From an uncultured Bacilli bacterium (GTDB taxonomy: Bacteria; Bacillota_I; Bacilli_A; RF39; UBA660), in assembly GCA_934155645.1 (NCBI GenBank), contig CAKPHC010000001.1:124001-188000 (forward strand): a DNA stretch of 64,000 nucleotides, read 5' to 3'. The notes below the pieces were generated by a model that was not told the DNA's origin, did no database searches, and worked only from the letters and a program-made list of their open reading frames with translations. Of the stretch, positions 40,471 through 49,551 are shown one piece after another (within the stretch, counting starts at the first letter, position 1; every line of letters begins with the position of its first letter). The position numbers and the translations under genes are program-made.

Positions 40471-42615
40471 TTTATTAGGTAACAAGCTAAGTGATACTTT
40501 TTGCTTTTCTAGTGATATATCAATAACATAACAATCTACTATATCCCCTACGCTAACAACCTCACTAGGATGTTTAATATATCTATCAGTTAATTTTGAA
40601 ATATGAGCAAGTCCATCATTATGTACTCCAATATCTATAAATACTCCAAAATCAACAACATTTCTTACAGTACCTTGTAACTTATCTCCAATATGTAAAT
40701 CTTCAATATGTAGTACATCACTTTTTAGTAAAGGTTTAGGCATATTATCTCTAGGGTCTCTATTAGGCTTCATCAAGTCATCTATAATATCTTTTAATGT
40801 ATATTTATCAATTCCTAGTTTTTCACTTTCGGTATCAATTTTTACGTCCTTTAATCTTTCTTGTAACTTAGAAGTTCCTATATCGTTAACATCTAGTCCT
40901 AAACTATTTAAGAAAGTAATAACATCTTTATAGTGTTCTGGGTGAATCGAAGTTTTATCAAGTGGATTATCACCATCTACAATACGCATAAATCCAATAG
41001 ATTGTTCAAATATTTTAGGAGTTATTCCCTTCATTTTTTCTATTTCACTTCTAGACTTAATCTTTCCTAACTTATCTCTGTTTTGAATAATCGTATCAAT
41101 GGCTTTTTTATTTAATCCAGAAATATATTTTAAAATAGATTTAGACGCTGTATTAATATTAACTCCTACTTGGTTAACTACTTTAGTAACAACGAAATCT
41201 AATGAATTATCTAATTTTTTAGGTGTAACATCATGTTGATAAAGACCTACCCCAATACTTTTAGGGTCTATTTTTACTAATTCTGATAATGAATCTTGTA
41301 ATCTTCTTCCTATACTTATTGCACTTCTTTTTTCAACAGTTAAATCAGGAAATTCTTCAATAGCAAGTTTACTAGCCGAATAAACACTAGCACCAGCTTC
41401 ATTTACAATTACATATTCAACTTTTCTTTTAGCGTCTTTTATTACGTCTGCTATAAAAGCTTCTGATTCACGAGATGCAGTACCATTTCCAATAGCAATA
41501 ATATCAATATTGTATTTATCAATTAAATCAAGAACTATCTTTTTGCTTTCTTCTATTTTATTATGAGGTTCTGTTGGGTAAATCACACTGATATTAAGTG
41601 GTTTACCAGTAGGGTCAATAACTGCTAATTTACAACCAGTACGAAAAGCAGGGTCATATCCTAGAACAACTTTCTCCTTAATTGGTGGTGTTAATAATAA
41701 ACTTTCTACATTTTGAGAGAAATTCTCAATAGCTACTTCTTCACTCTTTTCTTTCAAATCACTTCTTATTTCACGTTCTACACTTGGAAATATCAATCTT
41801 TTGTAACTATCTTTAATAGCATCACTAACTATCTCAACACAGCAACCTTTATTAAAACCAATCACTTCTTTTTCTAAATAATTAATTATATCTTTTTCGT
41901 CTACCTCAATAGATACAGATAACACATTTTCATTTTCACCACGATTAACAGCTAATATACGATGTGGTTTTATTTTACATATTGCCTCACTATAATCATA
42001 GTACATTTCATATGTCTTAGCATCATCTGTTGCTTTCTTTTTTAATTTAGACGTTAATACTCCATTTTTATAAATATAATTTCTTATATATTTACGATAT
42101 TTGGCATTATCACTAATTACTTCTGCAATAATGTATTTTGCACCCATTAGAGCATCTTCGACATTTTTCACTTTATCATTTACAAATTTTGAAGCATATT
42201 CTTGTATACCTGAAACTGGAAAAGTAAGTATATATTTACTTAATGGTTCTAATCCCATTGCAATAGCTTCCGTTGCTTTAGTCTTTTTCTTTTCTTTATA
42301 TGGTCTATACAAGTCTTCAACATCAACTAGCTTTTGACATTTTAAAATATCTTGTTTTAATTCTTCAGTTAACATTCCTTTCTCATCAATAAGTCTAATT
42401 ACATCTTCTTTTCTTGTTAATAAGTTAACTTGATATTCATAAACTTCATTAATGCTTCTTATCTTTTCTTCATCAAGTGCACCTGTTAACTCTTTTCTAT
42501 ATCTAGCTATAAAAGGAATAGTATTTCCTTCTTCTAATAACTTAAGTACTACTTCTACTTGTTTAGGTTTAATATTTAAACTAGTAGCAATCTGTTTAAT
42601 TATTTCATCATTCAT
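40468..42615 (-). CDS. tex: Tex-family transcription accessory RNA-binding protein
   Basis: A 715-residue protein with N-terminal helices, an RNase-H-like YqgF domain (Gly-Tyr-Asp-Pro-Ala-Phe-Arg-Thr-Gly-Cys-Lys, about 320), a helix-hairpin-helix region (about 490-560) and a C-terminal S1 domain (Gly-Val-Phe-Ile-Asp-Ile-Gly-Val-His-Asn-Asp-Gly-Leu). Tex binds nucleic acids and affects transcription; it is often essential or stress related. AAGGAG precedes the ATG. Length is normal. Confidence 0.95.
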   Translation of the reverse strand: MNDEIIKQIATSLNIKPKQVEVVLKLLEEGNTIPFIARYRKELTGALDEEKIRSINEVYEYQVNLLTRKEDVIRLIDEKGMLTEELKQDILKCQKLVDVEDLYRPYKEKKKTKATEAIAMGLEPLSKYILTFPVSGIQEYASKFVNDKVKNVEDALMGAKYIIAEVISDNAKYRKYIRNYIYKNGVLTSKLKKKATDDAKTYEMYYDYSEAICKIKPHRILAVNRGENENVLSVSIEVDEKDIINYLEKEVIGFNKGCCVEIVSDAIKDSYKRLIFPSVEREIRSDLKEKSEEVAIENFSQNVESLLLTPPIKEKVVLGYDPAFRTGCKLAVIDPTGKPLNISVIYPTEPHNKIEESKKIVLDLIDKYNIDIIAIGNGTASRESEAFIADVIKDAKRKVEYVIVNEAGASVYSASKLAIEEFPDLTVEKRSAISIGRRLQDSLSELVKIDPKSIGVGLYQHDVTPKKLDNSLDFVVTKVVNQVGVNINTASKSILKYISGLNKKAIDTIIQNRDKLGKIKSRSEIEKMKGITPKIFEQSIGFMRIVDGDNPLDKTSIHPEHYKDVITFLNSLGLDVNDIGTSKLQERLKDVKIDTESEKLGIDKYTLKDIIDDLMKPNRDPRDNMPKPLLKSDVLHIEDLHIGDKLQGTVRNVVDFGVFIDIGVHNDGLAHISKLTDRYIKHPSEVVSVGDIVDCYVIDISLEKQKVSLSLLPNK

Positions 42616-42662
42616 ATATGTTCTCCTTCTAAAATGTTATAAATACATTTTACTATTTTTAT

Positions 42663-42696
42663 AAAAAAAAGAAAACTTCAAAATCAAAGTTTTCTT
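42663..42696 (-). terminator. Terminator of the giant prepilin-like gene
   Basis: Minus-strand stem AAGAAAACTT/AAGTTTTCTT with eight T following, at the stop of the gene ending at 42703. Confidence 0.85.
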
Positions 42697-42702
42697 TAAA
42701 AT

Positions 42703-45588
42703 TTATTTACAGAAACTATCTACACCATTATAACCAACGTTATAAGTTATTTTGAAAATTTCAGTACTTTTATTGCCTGCATTATCAGTAGCATAGTAAC
42801 TTCTAATCCATGTACAAGGATTATGTCCTTCTGTGTAAAGGCAGCCGTCTATTACTTTCTTGTCTGTGCTCAGCATAATAGAATCACGATCAGTAGATTT
42901 TAATCCACTTCTAACAGTACCGCTATCACTAAATGCATTTATAGGTCTTTCACCACTTGTACTCATATTACCTTTTGCCATAACTAAACAAATATCAGCA
43001 GAGCAAGTATTACCACCAATATTACACTTTTTATTAATCATGCGAGCACCCGGTAAAACGTTACCATCAAGATCCGTTTGCGTAATTTTAGCGTCAGAAA
43101 GAATATCACTAAATATATAAGGTGTTGGTGGAGTTTTATCAATTCTTATACTCGTCGATTTTGTAGCACAGTTACCCGCATTATCACAAACTCTTATATA
43201 CGTTGCAGTATCTACTTCATCATTAAATGTCATGTTTTTTGTACTTTTAGTATAATTAACACCATTATAACTATAATAATAACCTTCAATTCCAGAAAGA
43301 TTATCAGCAGAGTTAACTGTAAACGAAATGTTTTGATTTGTCCATACTCCATTTTTGGGATTAGTAAAGCTTAATGATGGAGCAGTTCTATCAACCTTTA
43401 CTTGTACGAGAACACTAGTAGAATTTCCTGCTGTATCATATGCTCTTAGAATTCCTACTCTGTATCCTTCCTCCGCTAAAGATTCGTATCCACTAGTTGT
43501 TGAAGCCTCTTTCATTCCAGCCGTAGGAGCAGTATATCCTGAACTACCTCCAGCATTCCATTCCCAGACAACTTTAGAAAAATTCCTATCATCAACTTTA
43601 TAATCAATTCTTCCACCTTTTTTATTCCAATCAATAACCTTAGAAAAAATAACATTGGACGAATTATTGGTTTCGATATTTTCCAGAATACTTCCAATTG
43701 CATAGCACTTATTATCAGCACAACTTGCCCAAGTTGCTTTTATAACTGGAACAGTAGCGTCGCGTTTAACTTTAATACTGCACGTATTTTCATTTCCAGC
43801 TCTATCAACAATTTTACCTGCATAATTTTTTCCTGCTGTAGTTGTATCAGTAGTTAGCGTAGCCTCATAAACTCCGTAAGAGTCAATTCCATAAAATTCT
43901 ACCCCGCTACCACCAGTATCACTGGCACTTGCAAAAGAAATATTAACATTACTTGTGTACCAACCGTTACTACCTAAAGTACCATCGACTTGTAAAACAC
44001 ATGTTGGCTTTTCTTTATCAATTTTATTTATTGTATAAGGTATTCCTAAAGAAACATTTCCTGCTTTATCCTTAATTACAACAACACCTATAGTGTTTTC
44101 AGCATAAGCTTTTATATTACTAGTAGTATACGTAGAACCATTGTCATAACTATAATAATCAACACCAGTTATTGTATCCTTAGCTTCAACATAGATACTT
44201 ACATCTTTATTAGTCCATATACTAGTTGTAGTTTCATTTTTTACTACTTCCACTTTAGCGATGTCTCTTGCACTACTAATACCTGGAATAGTAATAGTTA
44301 ATTTACTATAAGTACCTTTTTCTATTTTTATAACACCCTTTGTACTTCCTACATTAATTCCACCACTTAATTTTATTTTTTTACCAGCAGCATCAGTAAT
44401 TGTAATTTGTTTATCAGAAGCTCCCATTCTAGTATTTAATGTAACCACTAAGCCCTCTATATCACCATATTTATCTAATCCGTTTATAGTCATCACATTA
44501 AGATTAATTATAGATTCTTCTTTTGGATATACTTGATATCCCATATAAACTGTACCTGTTGGTTTAGTATCATCGATTCTTATTTCTTGACTACAATATC
44601 CTTCATTACCAACTTTGTCTTTAACATAACCGAATACTGTTACAATTCCGTTACTTACTGTATAACTAGTTTTGCCATTGTAACTTCTCTTCATTAAGCT
44701 TGTACCCATACCACTTTCAAGTACACCGCTACCTTGGCCATCACTAACACTCACTAATTTAACATTGACATCGCCAGAATACCAACCGTTATGATATTCT
44801 CCTTCTACTTCTAGTCTACATGTTGGTTTTTGTCTATCTACATATGCATTAACTAAACAGTTAGTTCTGTTACCAGCATTATCCTCTATTGTCACAGTAC
44901 CTCTTTTTACTAACCTATCAGCTTCCCCAATACTTGCCGAGAACTCGCTTCTAGCACAACCACTATCACCATCACTACATTTTACAGTTATAACTCTGTT
45001 AGTTCCAGACCAGTTATTCTCATCACCTTCACCAATTATCTCACCACATGTAGGTGGAGTTCTATCACTGTTATCAGATTCTACACAACCATCTTCAGTA
45101 CTCTTATAATTACTACAAAATAAGCATACTTGATATTCAATATCCACACCATTATCACTATTATTTTTAGCAATTACATAACTTCTATCACAGTACCCAT
45201 TTCCTTCCGGATCTTTCAATCGCTTACTATACCCCTTATCAAGCAAATCATTGTAACTTATTTTAACATCATTACCTTTTCGAGGTATAACACAATCTCC
45301 TTCATCACTATCTAAACACTCAATCATTAAATCTTTAGAGGCACCCGCTAATTCTTTCTTGTAACTTTCATAAGTCTTGGCCCTACTATTATCAATATAT
45401 CCTCTAACAGACATAGTACCAATTACTGCTAAAACGCCTAAAATTACCACTACACCAATTATTTCAATTAAAGTAAAGCCCTTGTTATCTTTTACTACTT
45501 TCTTCTCTTTTTCTTTAACAATAGGCTTTTTCTTAGTAACAGGTTTCTTCTTAGTAACTTTAGTTTTTTTAATATCTTTGCTACTCAT
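42703..45588 (-). CDS. Giant prepilin-like surface protein with Ig-like repeat modules
   Basis: A 961-residue protein. Residues 1-36 are a lysine-rich leader, then Asn-Lys-Gly-Phe-Thr-Leu-Ile-Glu-Ile-Ile-Gly-Val-Val is a prepilin peptidase site (Phe at +1, Glu at +5). After the hydrophobic helix comes a Cys-rich pilin-like region, then at least five modules each ending in Asp-(Asn/Lys)-Ala-Gly-Asn and starting with Asp-(Arg/Lys)-x-x-Pro-(Thr/Ser), typical of bacterial Ig-like adhesin domains. It would be a tip or minor pilin-type adhesin. Assembly genes are not in the window. ATG at 45588 follows GAGGTGA by 8 bases. Its own terminator follows. Confidence 0.85.
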   Translation of the reverse strand: MSSKDIKKTKVTKKKPVTKKKPIVKEKEKKVVKDNKGFTLIEIIGVVVILGVLAVIGTMSVRGYIDNSRAKTYESYKKELAGASKDLMIECLDSDEGDCVIPRKGNDVKISYNDLLDKGYSKRLKDPEGNGYCDRSYVIAKNNSDNGVDIEYQVCLFCSNYKSTEDGCVESDNSDRTPPTCGEIIGEGDENNWSGTNRVITVKCSDGDSGCARSEFSASIGEADRLVKRGTVTIEDNAGNRTNCLVNAYVDRQKPTCRLEVEGEYHNGWYSGDVNVKLVSVSDGQGSGVLESGMGTSLMKRSYNGKTSYTVSNGIVTVFGYVKDKVGNEGYCSQEIRIDDTKPTGTVYMGYQVYPKEESIINLNVMTINGLDKYGDIEGLVVTLNTRMGASDKQITITDAAGKKIKLSGGINVGSTKGVIKIEKGTYSKLTITIPGISSARDIAKVEVVKNETTTSIWTNKDVSIYVEAKDTITGVDYYSYDNGSTYTTSNIKAYAENTIGVVVIKDKAGNVSLGIPYTINKIDKEKPTCVLQVDGTLGSNGWYTSNVNISFASASDTGGSGVEFYGIDSYGVYEATLTTDTTTAGKNYAGKIVDRAGNENTCSIKVKRDATVPVIKATWASCADNKCYAIGSILENIETNNSSNVIFSKVIDWNKKGGRIDYKVDDRNFSKVVWEWNAGGSSGYTAPTAGMKEASTTSGYESLAEEGYRVGILRAYDTAGNSTSVLVQVKVDRTAPSLSFTNPKNGVWTNQNISFTVNSADNLSGIEGYYYSYNGVNYTKSTKNMTFNDEVDTATYIRVCDNAGNCATKSTSIRIDKTPPTPYIFSDILSDAKITQTDLDGNVLPGARMINKKCNIGGNTCSADICLVMAKGNMSTSGERPINAFSDSGTVRSGLKSTDRDSIMLSTDKKVIDGCLYTEGHNPCTWIRSYYATDNAGNKSTEIFKITYNVGYNGVDSFCK

Positions 45589-45646
45589 CACATTCACCTC
45601 TATTTTTATCCAATTATATTATAACATCTTTTTTGCATTTGAAAAG

Positions 45647-45671
45647 AAAAAAAGATTAGTATCCTAATCTT
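45647..45671 (-). terminator. Terminator of the 3D-domain gene
   Basis: Minus-strand stem AAGATTAG/CTAATCTT, loop GATA, then seven T, overlapping the stop. Confidence 0.85.
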
Positions 45672-46354
45672 ACAATTTCATATTTAATATTTATTTCTTT
45701 TCCCATCGGATAAGCATCTATTTCTTTAGCAAATAATAAATCAAATAAATGTTTTTTATTTTTGCCAATGTCACCACCACGATCTAATACTATTGCATAA
45801 AAAGGAACATCATTAAAGTAATCAACATTGGATATTTTAACAATAGTACCAAAAGGATATGAATAATCTCCTGCTACTATTCTTACCTTTCCATAACTAG
45901 CATCATCGTAATAAATATTGCCTTCACCTATATAATATCCAGAAGCAGTTCTATTACTTGTGCATCCTACACAGTCAGGACCATAACCAACTAAAGTACC
46001 AATTAATGTTTCAATAACTACTTCTTCATTCTTAGGAGTCTCTTCCTTTACCTCTTCTTTAGGAATTTTCTCTTTTATGGTGTCTATTACTTTTTCTTCT
46101 TGTTTTGGTAAAGTATTAGTTTCTTTATTTGGTTCCAATGTTTCTTTCTCTTCAGTTACTTCTTCTACCACTGGTAATTCTACAACTTCAGCTTCTTCTT
46201 TGTTATCAACTTTTAAATAACTAATATATTTCCCATCTTGCGAAAAATAAGTATCAGTTGATATTACATTTGTATTTAAATCGCATGTAACAATATTTAA
46301 AATTATTAACATCACTAATGCTATATTACTTACTAATAGATATTTGCTCTTCAT
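45656..46354 (-). CDS. 3D-domain (DPBB) cell-wall-associated protein
   Basis: A 232-residue protein with an N-terminal membrane segment or signal (about 7-27), a Glu/Lys/Val-rich linker (about 50-115) and a C-terminal 3D double-psi beta-barrel domain (about 118-230). The three conserved aspartates can be placed in Gly-Tyr-Gly-Pro-Asp-Cys, Val-Leu-Asp-Arg-Gly-Gly-Asp and Leu-Phe-Asp-Leu-Leu-Phe. Related proteins (YabE, YocH, MltA-like) cleave peptidoglycan, so a muralytic role is inferred. Cys-Val-Gly-Cys may form a disulfide. Confidence 0.85.
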   Translation of the reverse strand: MKSKYLLVSNIALVMLIILNIVTCDLNTNVISTDTYFSQDGKYISYLKVDNKEEAEVVELPVVEEVTEEKETLEPNKETNTLPKQEEKVIDTIKEKIPKEEVKEETPKNEEVVIETLIGTLVGYGPDCVGCTSNRTASGYYIGEGNIYYDDASYGKVRIVAGDYSYPFGTIVKISNVDYFNDVPFYAIVLDRGGDIGKNKKHLFDLLFAKEIDAYPMGKEINIKYEIVRLGY

Positions 46355-46465
46355 AGTTATTCCTCTCTATCGTACAAAAGTAATTTTACCACATCCTAAG
46401 TATATGTAAATAGTTTTACAAGATTACAAGCGTAAATTTTTGTAAATGTAATATGTAAAATTCAA

Positions 46466-46491
46466 AAGAAAAAGCAACCTCAAAGTTGCTT
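46466..46491 (-). terminator. Terminator of the perR-rbr operon
   Basis: Minus-strand stem AAGCAAC/GTTGCTT, 6-nt loop, then T-rich sequence, just past the rubrerythrin stop. Confidence 0.85.
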
Positions 46492-46494
46492 ATA

Positions 46495-47037
46495 TTAGTT
46501 ATAATTATCAGCCTTTACTTCCATAAAACTTCTTGGATGTTTACATACAGGGCATACATCTAAAGCATTCTCTCCAATATAAACATGTCCACAATTTCTA
46601 CAAATCCACATTCTGTCTCCATCTTTATGGAATACTCTATCTTCTTTAATATTTTGTAATAAAGTTAAATATCTTTCTTCATGTTCTTTCTCAATTTTAC
46701 CCACTTCTTCAAATAAATAAGCAAGTTCTTCAAAGCCTTCTTCTCTAGCAGTATTAGCAAATTCCTTATACATTTCTGTCCATTCGAAATTTTCACCATT
46801 AACTGCATCTTCTAAGTTTTGCATAGTAGATGGTACTTCTCCACCATGTAAATACTTAAACCAAAGTTTAGCATGTTCTTTTTCATTGTTAGCAGTTTCT
46901 TCAAAAATCGCTGCTATTTGTTCAAAGCCATCTTTCTTAGCTTTACTAGCATAATAAGTATACTTATTCCTTGCTTGACTTTCTCCTGCAAATGCAGTCA
47001 TTAAATTTTGTTCTGTTTTAGTTCCTTTTAAATCCAT
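46495..47037 (-). CDS. rbr: Rubrerythrin
   Basis: Diiron peroxidase of anaerobes that reduces hydrogen peroxide. 180 residues: ferritin-like four-helix bundle with [10 protein letters not shown] (about 47) and [10 protein letters not shown] (about 106) supplying iron ligands, and a C-terminal rubredoxin-like domain with Cys-Arg-Asn-Cys-Gly and Cys-Pro-Val-Cys-Lys-His-Pro. It is 9 bases downstream of the PerR-type gene and shares its promoter. AGGAGG is close to the ATG. Confidence 0.97.
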   Translation of the reverse strand: MDLKGTKTEQNLMTAFAGESQARNKYTYYASKAKKDGFEQIAAIFEETANNEKEHAKLWFKYLHGGEVPSTMQNLEDAVNGENFEWTEMYKEFANTAREEGFEELAYLFEEVGKIEKEHEERYLTLLQNIKEDRVFHKDGDRMWICRNCGHVYIGENALDVCPVCKHPRSFMEVKADNYN

Positions 47038-47046
47038 AAATCCTCC

Positions 47047-47415
47047 TTATTTATATCGACAATTACTACACTTTCCATATAAAATTACTTCTGTTTTTTC
47101 AATAGTACAATCTTTTAGAACATTTCCAATAGATATATCTTTTTTATCAAAGATATCAATAATTTTATTACATGTAGTACACACAAAGTGATAATGATTA
47201 CTTGTATCTCCATCATAATGGTCAACATCGTTATCAATACTAATTCTTCTTATTAAACCACTCTCTACTAGTTTATTAACATTTCGATAAACTGTGGCCT
47301 GACCAATTTCAGGATAACACAAATGAACTTTATCATATATTTCCTTTATGGTAGGATGTGTTTTATCATTAACTAATACTTTTAAAATAGTTTCCTTCTG
47401 TAATGTATTTCTAAT
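47047..47415 (-). CDS. perR: Fur/PerR-family peroxide or iron regulator (apparent ATT start)
   Basis: A Fur-family repressor of about 122 residues. Winged-helix part: Arg-Asn-Thr-Leu-Gln-Lys-Glu-Thr-Ile-Leu ... Thr-Val-Tyr-Arg-Asn-Val-Asn-Lys-Leu; metal part: Asn-His-Tyr-His-Phe-Val-Cys-Thr-Thr-Cys and Cys-Ser-Asn-Cys (structural zinc). In frame with the DNA-binding helices there is no ATG, GTG or TTG before residue 30; the good SD (AGGAAGTGAT) is followed by ATT ATT AGA AAT ACA. An in-frame TAA lies just upstream, so an AUU start is proposed (47415 or 47418). The nearest standard start, at 47322, would delete most of the DNA-binding domain. It precedes rubrerythrin, the normal PerR target. 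Confidence 0.88.
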   Translation of the reverse strand: MRNTLQKETILKVLVNDKTHPTIKEIYDKVHLCYPEIGQATVYRNVNKLVESGLIRRISIDNDVDHYDGDTSNHYHFVCTTCNKIIDIFDKKDISIGNVLKDCTIEKTEVILYGKCSNCRYK

Positions 47416-47427
47416 AATATCACTTCC

Positions 47428-47458
47428 TTATTGATAATCATTATCAATAACTATTATA
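47428..47458 (-). promoter_or_regulatory. Promoter with overlapping Fur/PerR-type operator
   Basis: A -10 TATAAT (47453-47458, minus strand), with TTGCTT 16 bases upstream, is directly followed by the palindrome TGATAAT-C-ATTATCA (47432-47446), extended to TTATT/AATAA (47428-47450). This matches the 7-1-7 Fur box core exactly and implies autorepression of perR-rbr. Confidence 0.85.
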
Positions 47459-47481
47459 CTATAGATTTTAAAAAAAGCAAT

Positions 47482-47503
47482 AAAAAAATGACCATAAAGT
47501 CAT
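47482..47503 (-). terminator. Terminator of the DUF3603 gene
   Basis: Minus-strand stem ATGAC/GTCAT with a 6-nt loop and seven T. Confidence 0.7.
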
Positions 47504-48153
47504 CTTTTACTCTGATATGATAATTTTACTACATCATACATTTTAGAACAATTACTAATCTTTTCATCTTTTATGCCTTCTAATAAATTATTATAAACAA
47601 CTTCAATATTATCCTCTTCTCTACCAAAGCATTCATAATATAAATACTTTAACTTATCAAATCTTTTTTTCGTATAACTATCCTTAATTTCGACAGTTAA
47701 TACTTTTTGCATTTCATTTTCTAATCTAGTTTTAAAATTAGTCCTATTTCTTTTTCTATCATATGTTATATCTATATCATATTCTAAAAGTTTATTAGAT
47801 AAAATCAATACATCCTGTTCTTCATCAATTAACATTTTACTTCTATAAATTGCTTTACCGTTTTCATCAAATTCAACTGCTATAGCACGACATCCATCAG
47901 TAAATAATAAAGCATAATCTTGTTTTTCAACTTTTGTATTAGTATATACCTCAGTAATACCTTTAATTCTATCTAAAAGTTCAGTATTAACTTTGAACTC
48001 ATAATTAAGCATCAAATCAAAATTACTAGAACTTATCTTAAACATTGGTATTCTTTTAATATGTTCCAAATCATCATTAGTATTCCACTCAAAAAACTCA
48101 TATAAATTATCTTCATCAGTCCAGTTTAAGATTATATCATAAACATAAATCAT
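47500..48153 (-). CDS. DUF3603-type protein of unknown function
   Basis: A 217-residue soluble acidic protein starting Met-Ile-Tyr-Val-Tyr-Asp-Ile-Ile-Leu-Asn-Trp, with Phe-Phe-Glu-Trp and Asp-Leu-Glu-His-Ile-Lys-Arg-Ile-Pro, typical of DUF3603 as I remember it, and a C-terminal helical region Leu-Lys-Tyr-Leu-Tyr-Tyr-Glu-Cys-Phe. SD AAAGGAGG is well placed for the ATG at 48153. It overlaps the end of the small membrane protein gene by 17 bases. Function unknown. Confidence 0.75.
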   Translation of the reverse strand: MIYVYDIILNWTDEDNLYEFFEWNTNDDLEHIKRIPMFKISSSNFDLMLNYEFKVNTELLDRIKGITEVYTNTKVEKQDYALLFTDGCRAIAVEFDENGKAIYRSKMLIDEEQDVLILSNKLLEYDIDITYDRKRNRTNFKTRLENEMQKVLTVEIKDSYTKKRFDKLKYLYYECFGREEDNIEVVYNNLLEGIKDEKISNCSKMYDVVKLSYQSKR

Positions 48154-48358
48154 CTTTATTTCCTCCTTTGAAAATTGCACATGTAACCATTAAAAGTCCT
48201 ATAAGTGCTATAATGCATTCATATCTTTTAGAAATAAAAAGTAAGTATTGGGTAAAATTATACCCCATTGTTAATAGGTTTAAGTAACTTATTATATAAG
48301 TAAATCCTAGTACTGCAAGACCAAATCCTAAAAGAAAAAAGAATACTCTAGCAACCAT
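48137..48358 (-). CDS. Small two-segment membrane protein
   Basis: A 73-residue protein with two hydrophobic segments (about residues 4-30 and 47-63). No family is recognised. It overlaps the DUF3603 gene, whose SD lies in its 3' end, so the two are probably one transcript. No strong SD precedes the ATG except a weak GTGG. Confidence 0.5.
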   Translation of the reverse strand: MVARVFFFLLGFGLAVLGFTYIISYLNLLTMGYNFTQYLLFISKRYECIIALIGLLMVTCAIFKGGNKDDLCL

Positions 48359-48426
48359 AGTACCACCTATTTAATTTTATTATTAAATACTAATAATATT
48401 ATGGCTTTTGGTTAAAAAAATATTCC

Positions 48427-48452
48427 AAAAAAAAAGGAAGCAAAATGCTTCC
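48427..48452 (-). terminator. Terminator of rmuC
   Basis: Minus-strand stem GGAAGC/GCTTCC, loop ATTTT, then nine T. Confidence 0.9.
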
Positions 48453-48456
48453 ATAA

Positions 48457-49542
48457 TTATTCATCTAATTCATCATCATCTTTGATACCTAGTTTTTCCA
48501 TTTCAACACCACTTATAGCATCAAATTTTTTACTTATTTTTTCAGTAGTAATTGTCATATTTTCTACATCTTTATTAACAGTTTGAATACTCCTAGATAA
48601 TTTATCCCATCTATCTTTATATCTATTAAATTCAATTCCTAATTTATTTAATTCATCATGAATAATACTTGCATATTTATCACGTTCCATATTCTTAATA
48701 ATCATTTGAACAACAGTTAAAGTAGAAATTAATGTAGTTGGAGATGTAATCCATACCCTTTTTTTATAAGCATAATCAATTATATCTGAATGATATGCGT
48801 TAATCTCAGCAAATATTGCTTCAGCTGGTAAAAACATAATTGCTTGGTCACTAGTAACACCCGCTATTATATATTTATCATGAATTGCATCAATATGTCT
48901 TTTTACATCAGCTTTGAATTGTTTTTCATAATTTGCTCTAACTTCAGCTGGTAATTTTTTATCAACCATCATACGATAATGCTCTAAAGGGAATTTTGAA
49001 TCTATAGCAATAGTGCCAAGAGGTTCCGGTGCAAAAAGAATAGAGTCTGCAATCGTACCATTAGGAAGAGTATATTGTAAAGAATAAATCTTATTATTAT
49101 TTTCCCCAAATACATTTGATAAAATATGTTTTAAATTAACTTCTCCAAAGATACCTCTTGTTTTCTTATCTGTTAATATACCTTGTAAAGATACAATATC
49201 ATTTGATAGACCATCTATCTTCTTTTGAGCTTCATCTATTTTACTTAAACGTTCTAAAACATTAGTAAACGTCTTATTAGTTTTTTCAAAATTTTGGTCA
49301 AGACGTTCATTAACTTTATCATTAATATTATTAAGGCGTTCTTCAAGTCTTAAATTTAATTTATCAAAGTCCTCATTTATATTTTTATTTAAATCAACTC
49401 GAAAGTCATGTATTTCTTTATTGATATTAACTTCAAACCTACCTAAACGTTCTGTAATATTACTTTCATTAACACCTTTAAATAAAGATATAACAACTAA
49501 TACTATTAAAATAACTAATAAAACAATAATAACTATATCCAT
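48457..49542 (-). CDS. rmuC: DNA recombination protein RmuC
   Basis: A 361-residue protein with one N-terminal membrane segment (about 3-22), a long coiled coil (about 25-125) and a PD-(D/E)xK nuclease-like core: Gly-Glu-Val-Asn-Leu-Lys, Ile-Ala-Ile-Asp-Ser-Lys-Phe-Pro-Leu-Glu-His-Tyr and Pro-Ala-Glu-Ala-Ile-Phe-Ala-Glu. RmuC limits DNA inversion and rearrangement in E. coli. TAGGAG precedes the ATG. It may be co-transcribed with the DedA/VTT protein gene upstream (10-base gap). Confidence 0.93.
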   Translation of the reverse strand: MDIVIIVLLVILIVLVVISLFKGVNESNITERLGRFEVNINKEIHDFRVDLNKNINEDFDKLNLRLEERLNNINDKVNERLDQNFEKTNKTFTNVLERLSKIDEAQKKIDGLSNDIVSLQGILTDKKTRGIFGEVNLKHILSNVFGENNNKIYSLQYTLPNGTIADSILFAPEPLGTIAIDSKFPLEHYRMMVDKKLPAEVRANYEKQFKADVKRHIDAIHDKYIIAGVTSDQAIMFLPAEAIFAEINAYHSDIIDYAYKKRVWITSPTTLISTLTVVQMIIKNMERDKYASIIHDELNKLGIEFNRYKDRWDKLSRSIQTVNKDVENMTITTEKISKKFDAISGVEMEKLGIKDDDELDE

Positions 49543-49551
49543 AAAAATCTC

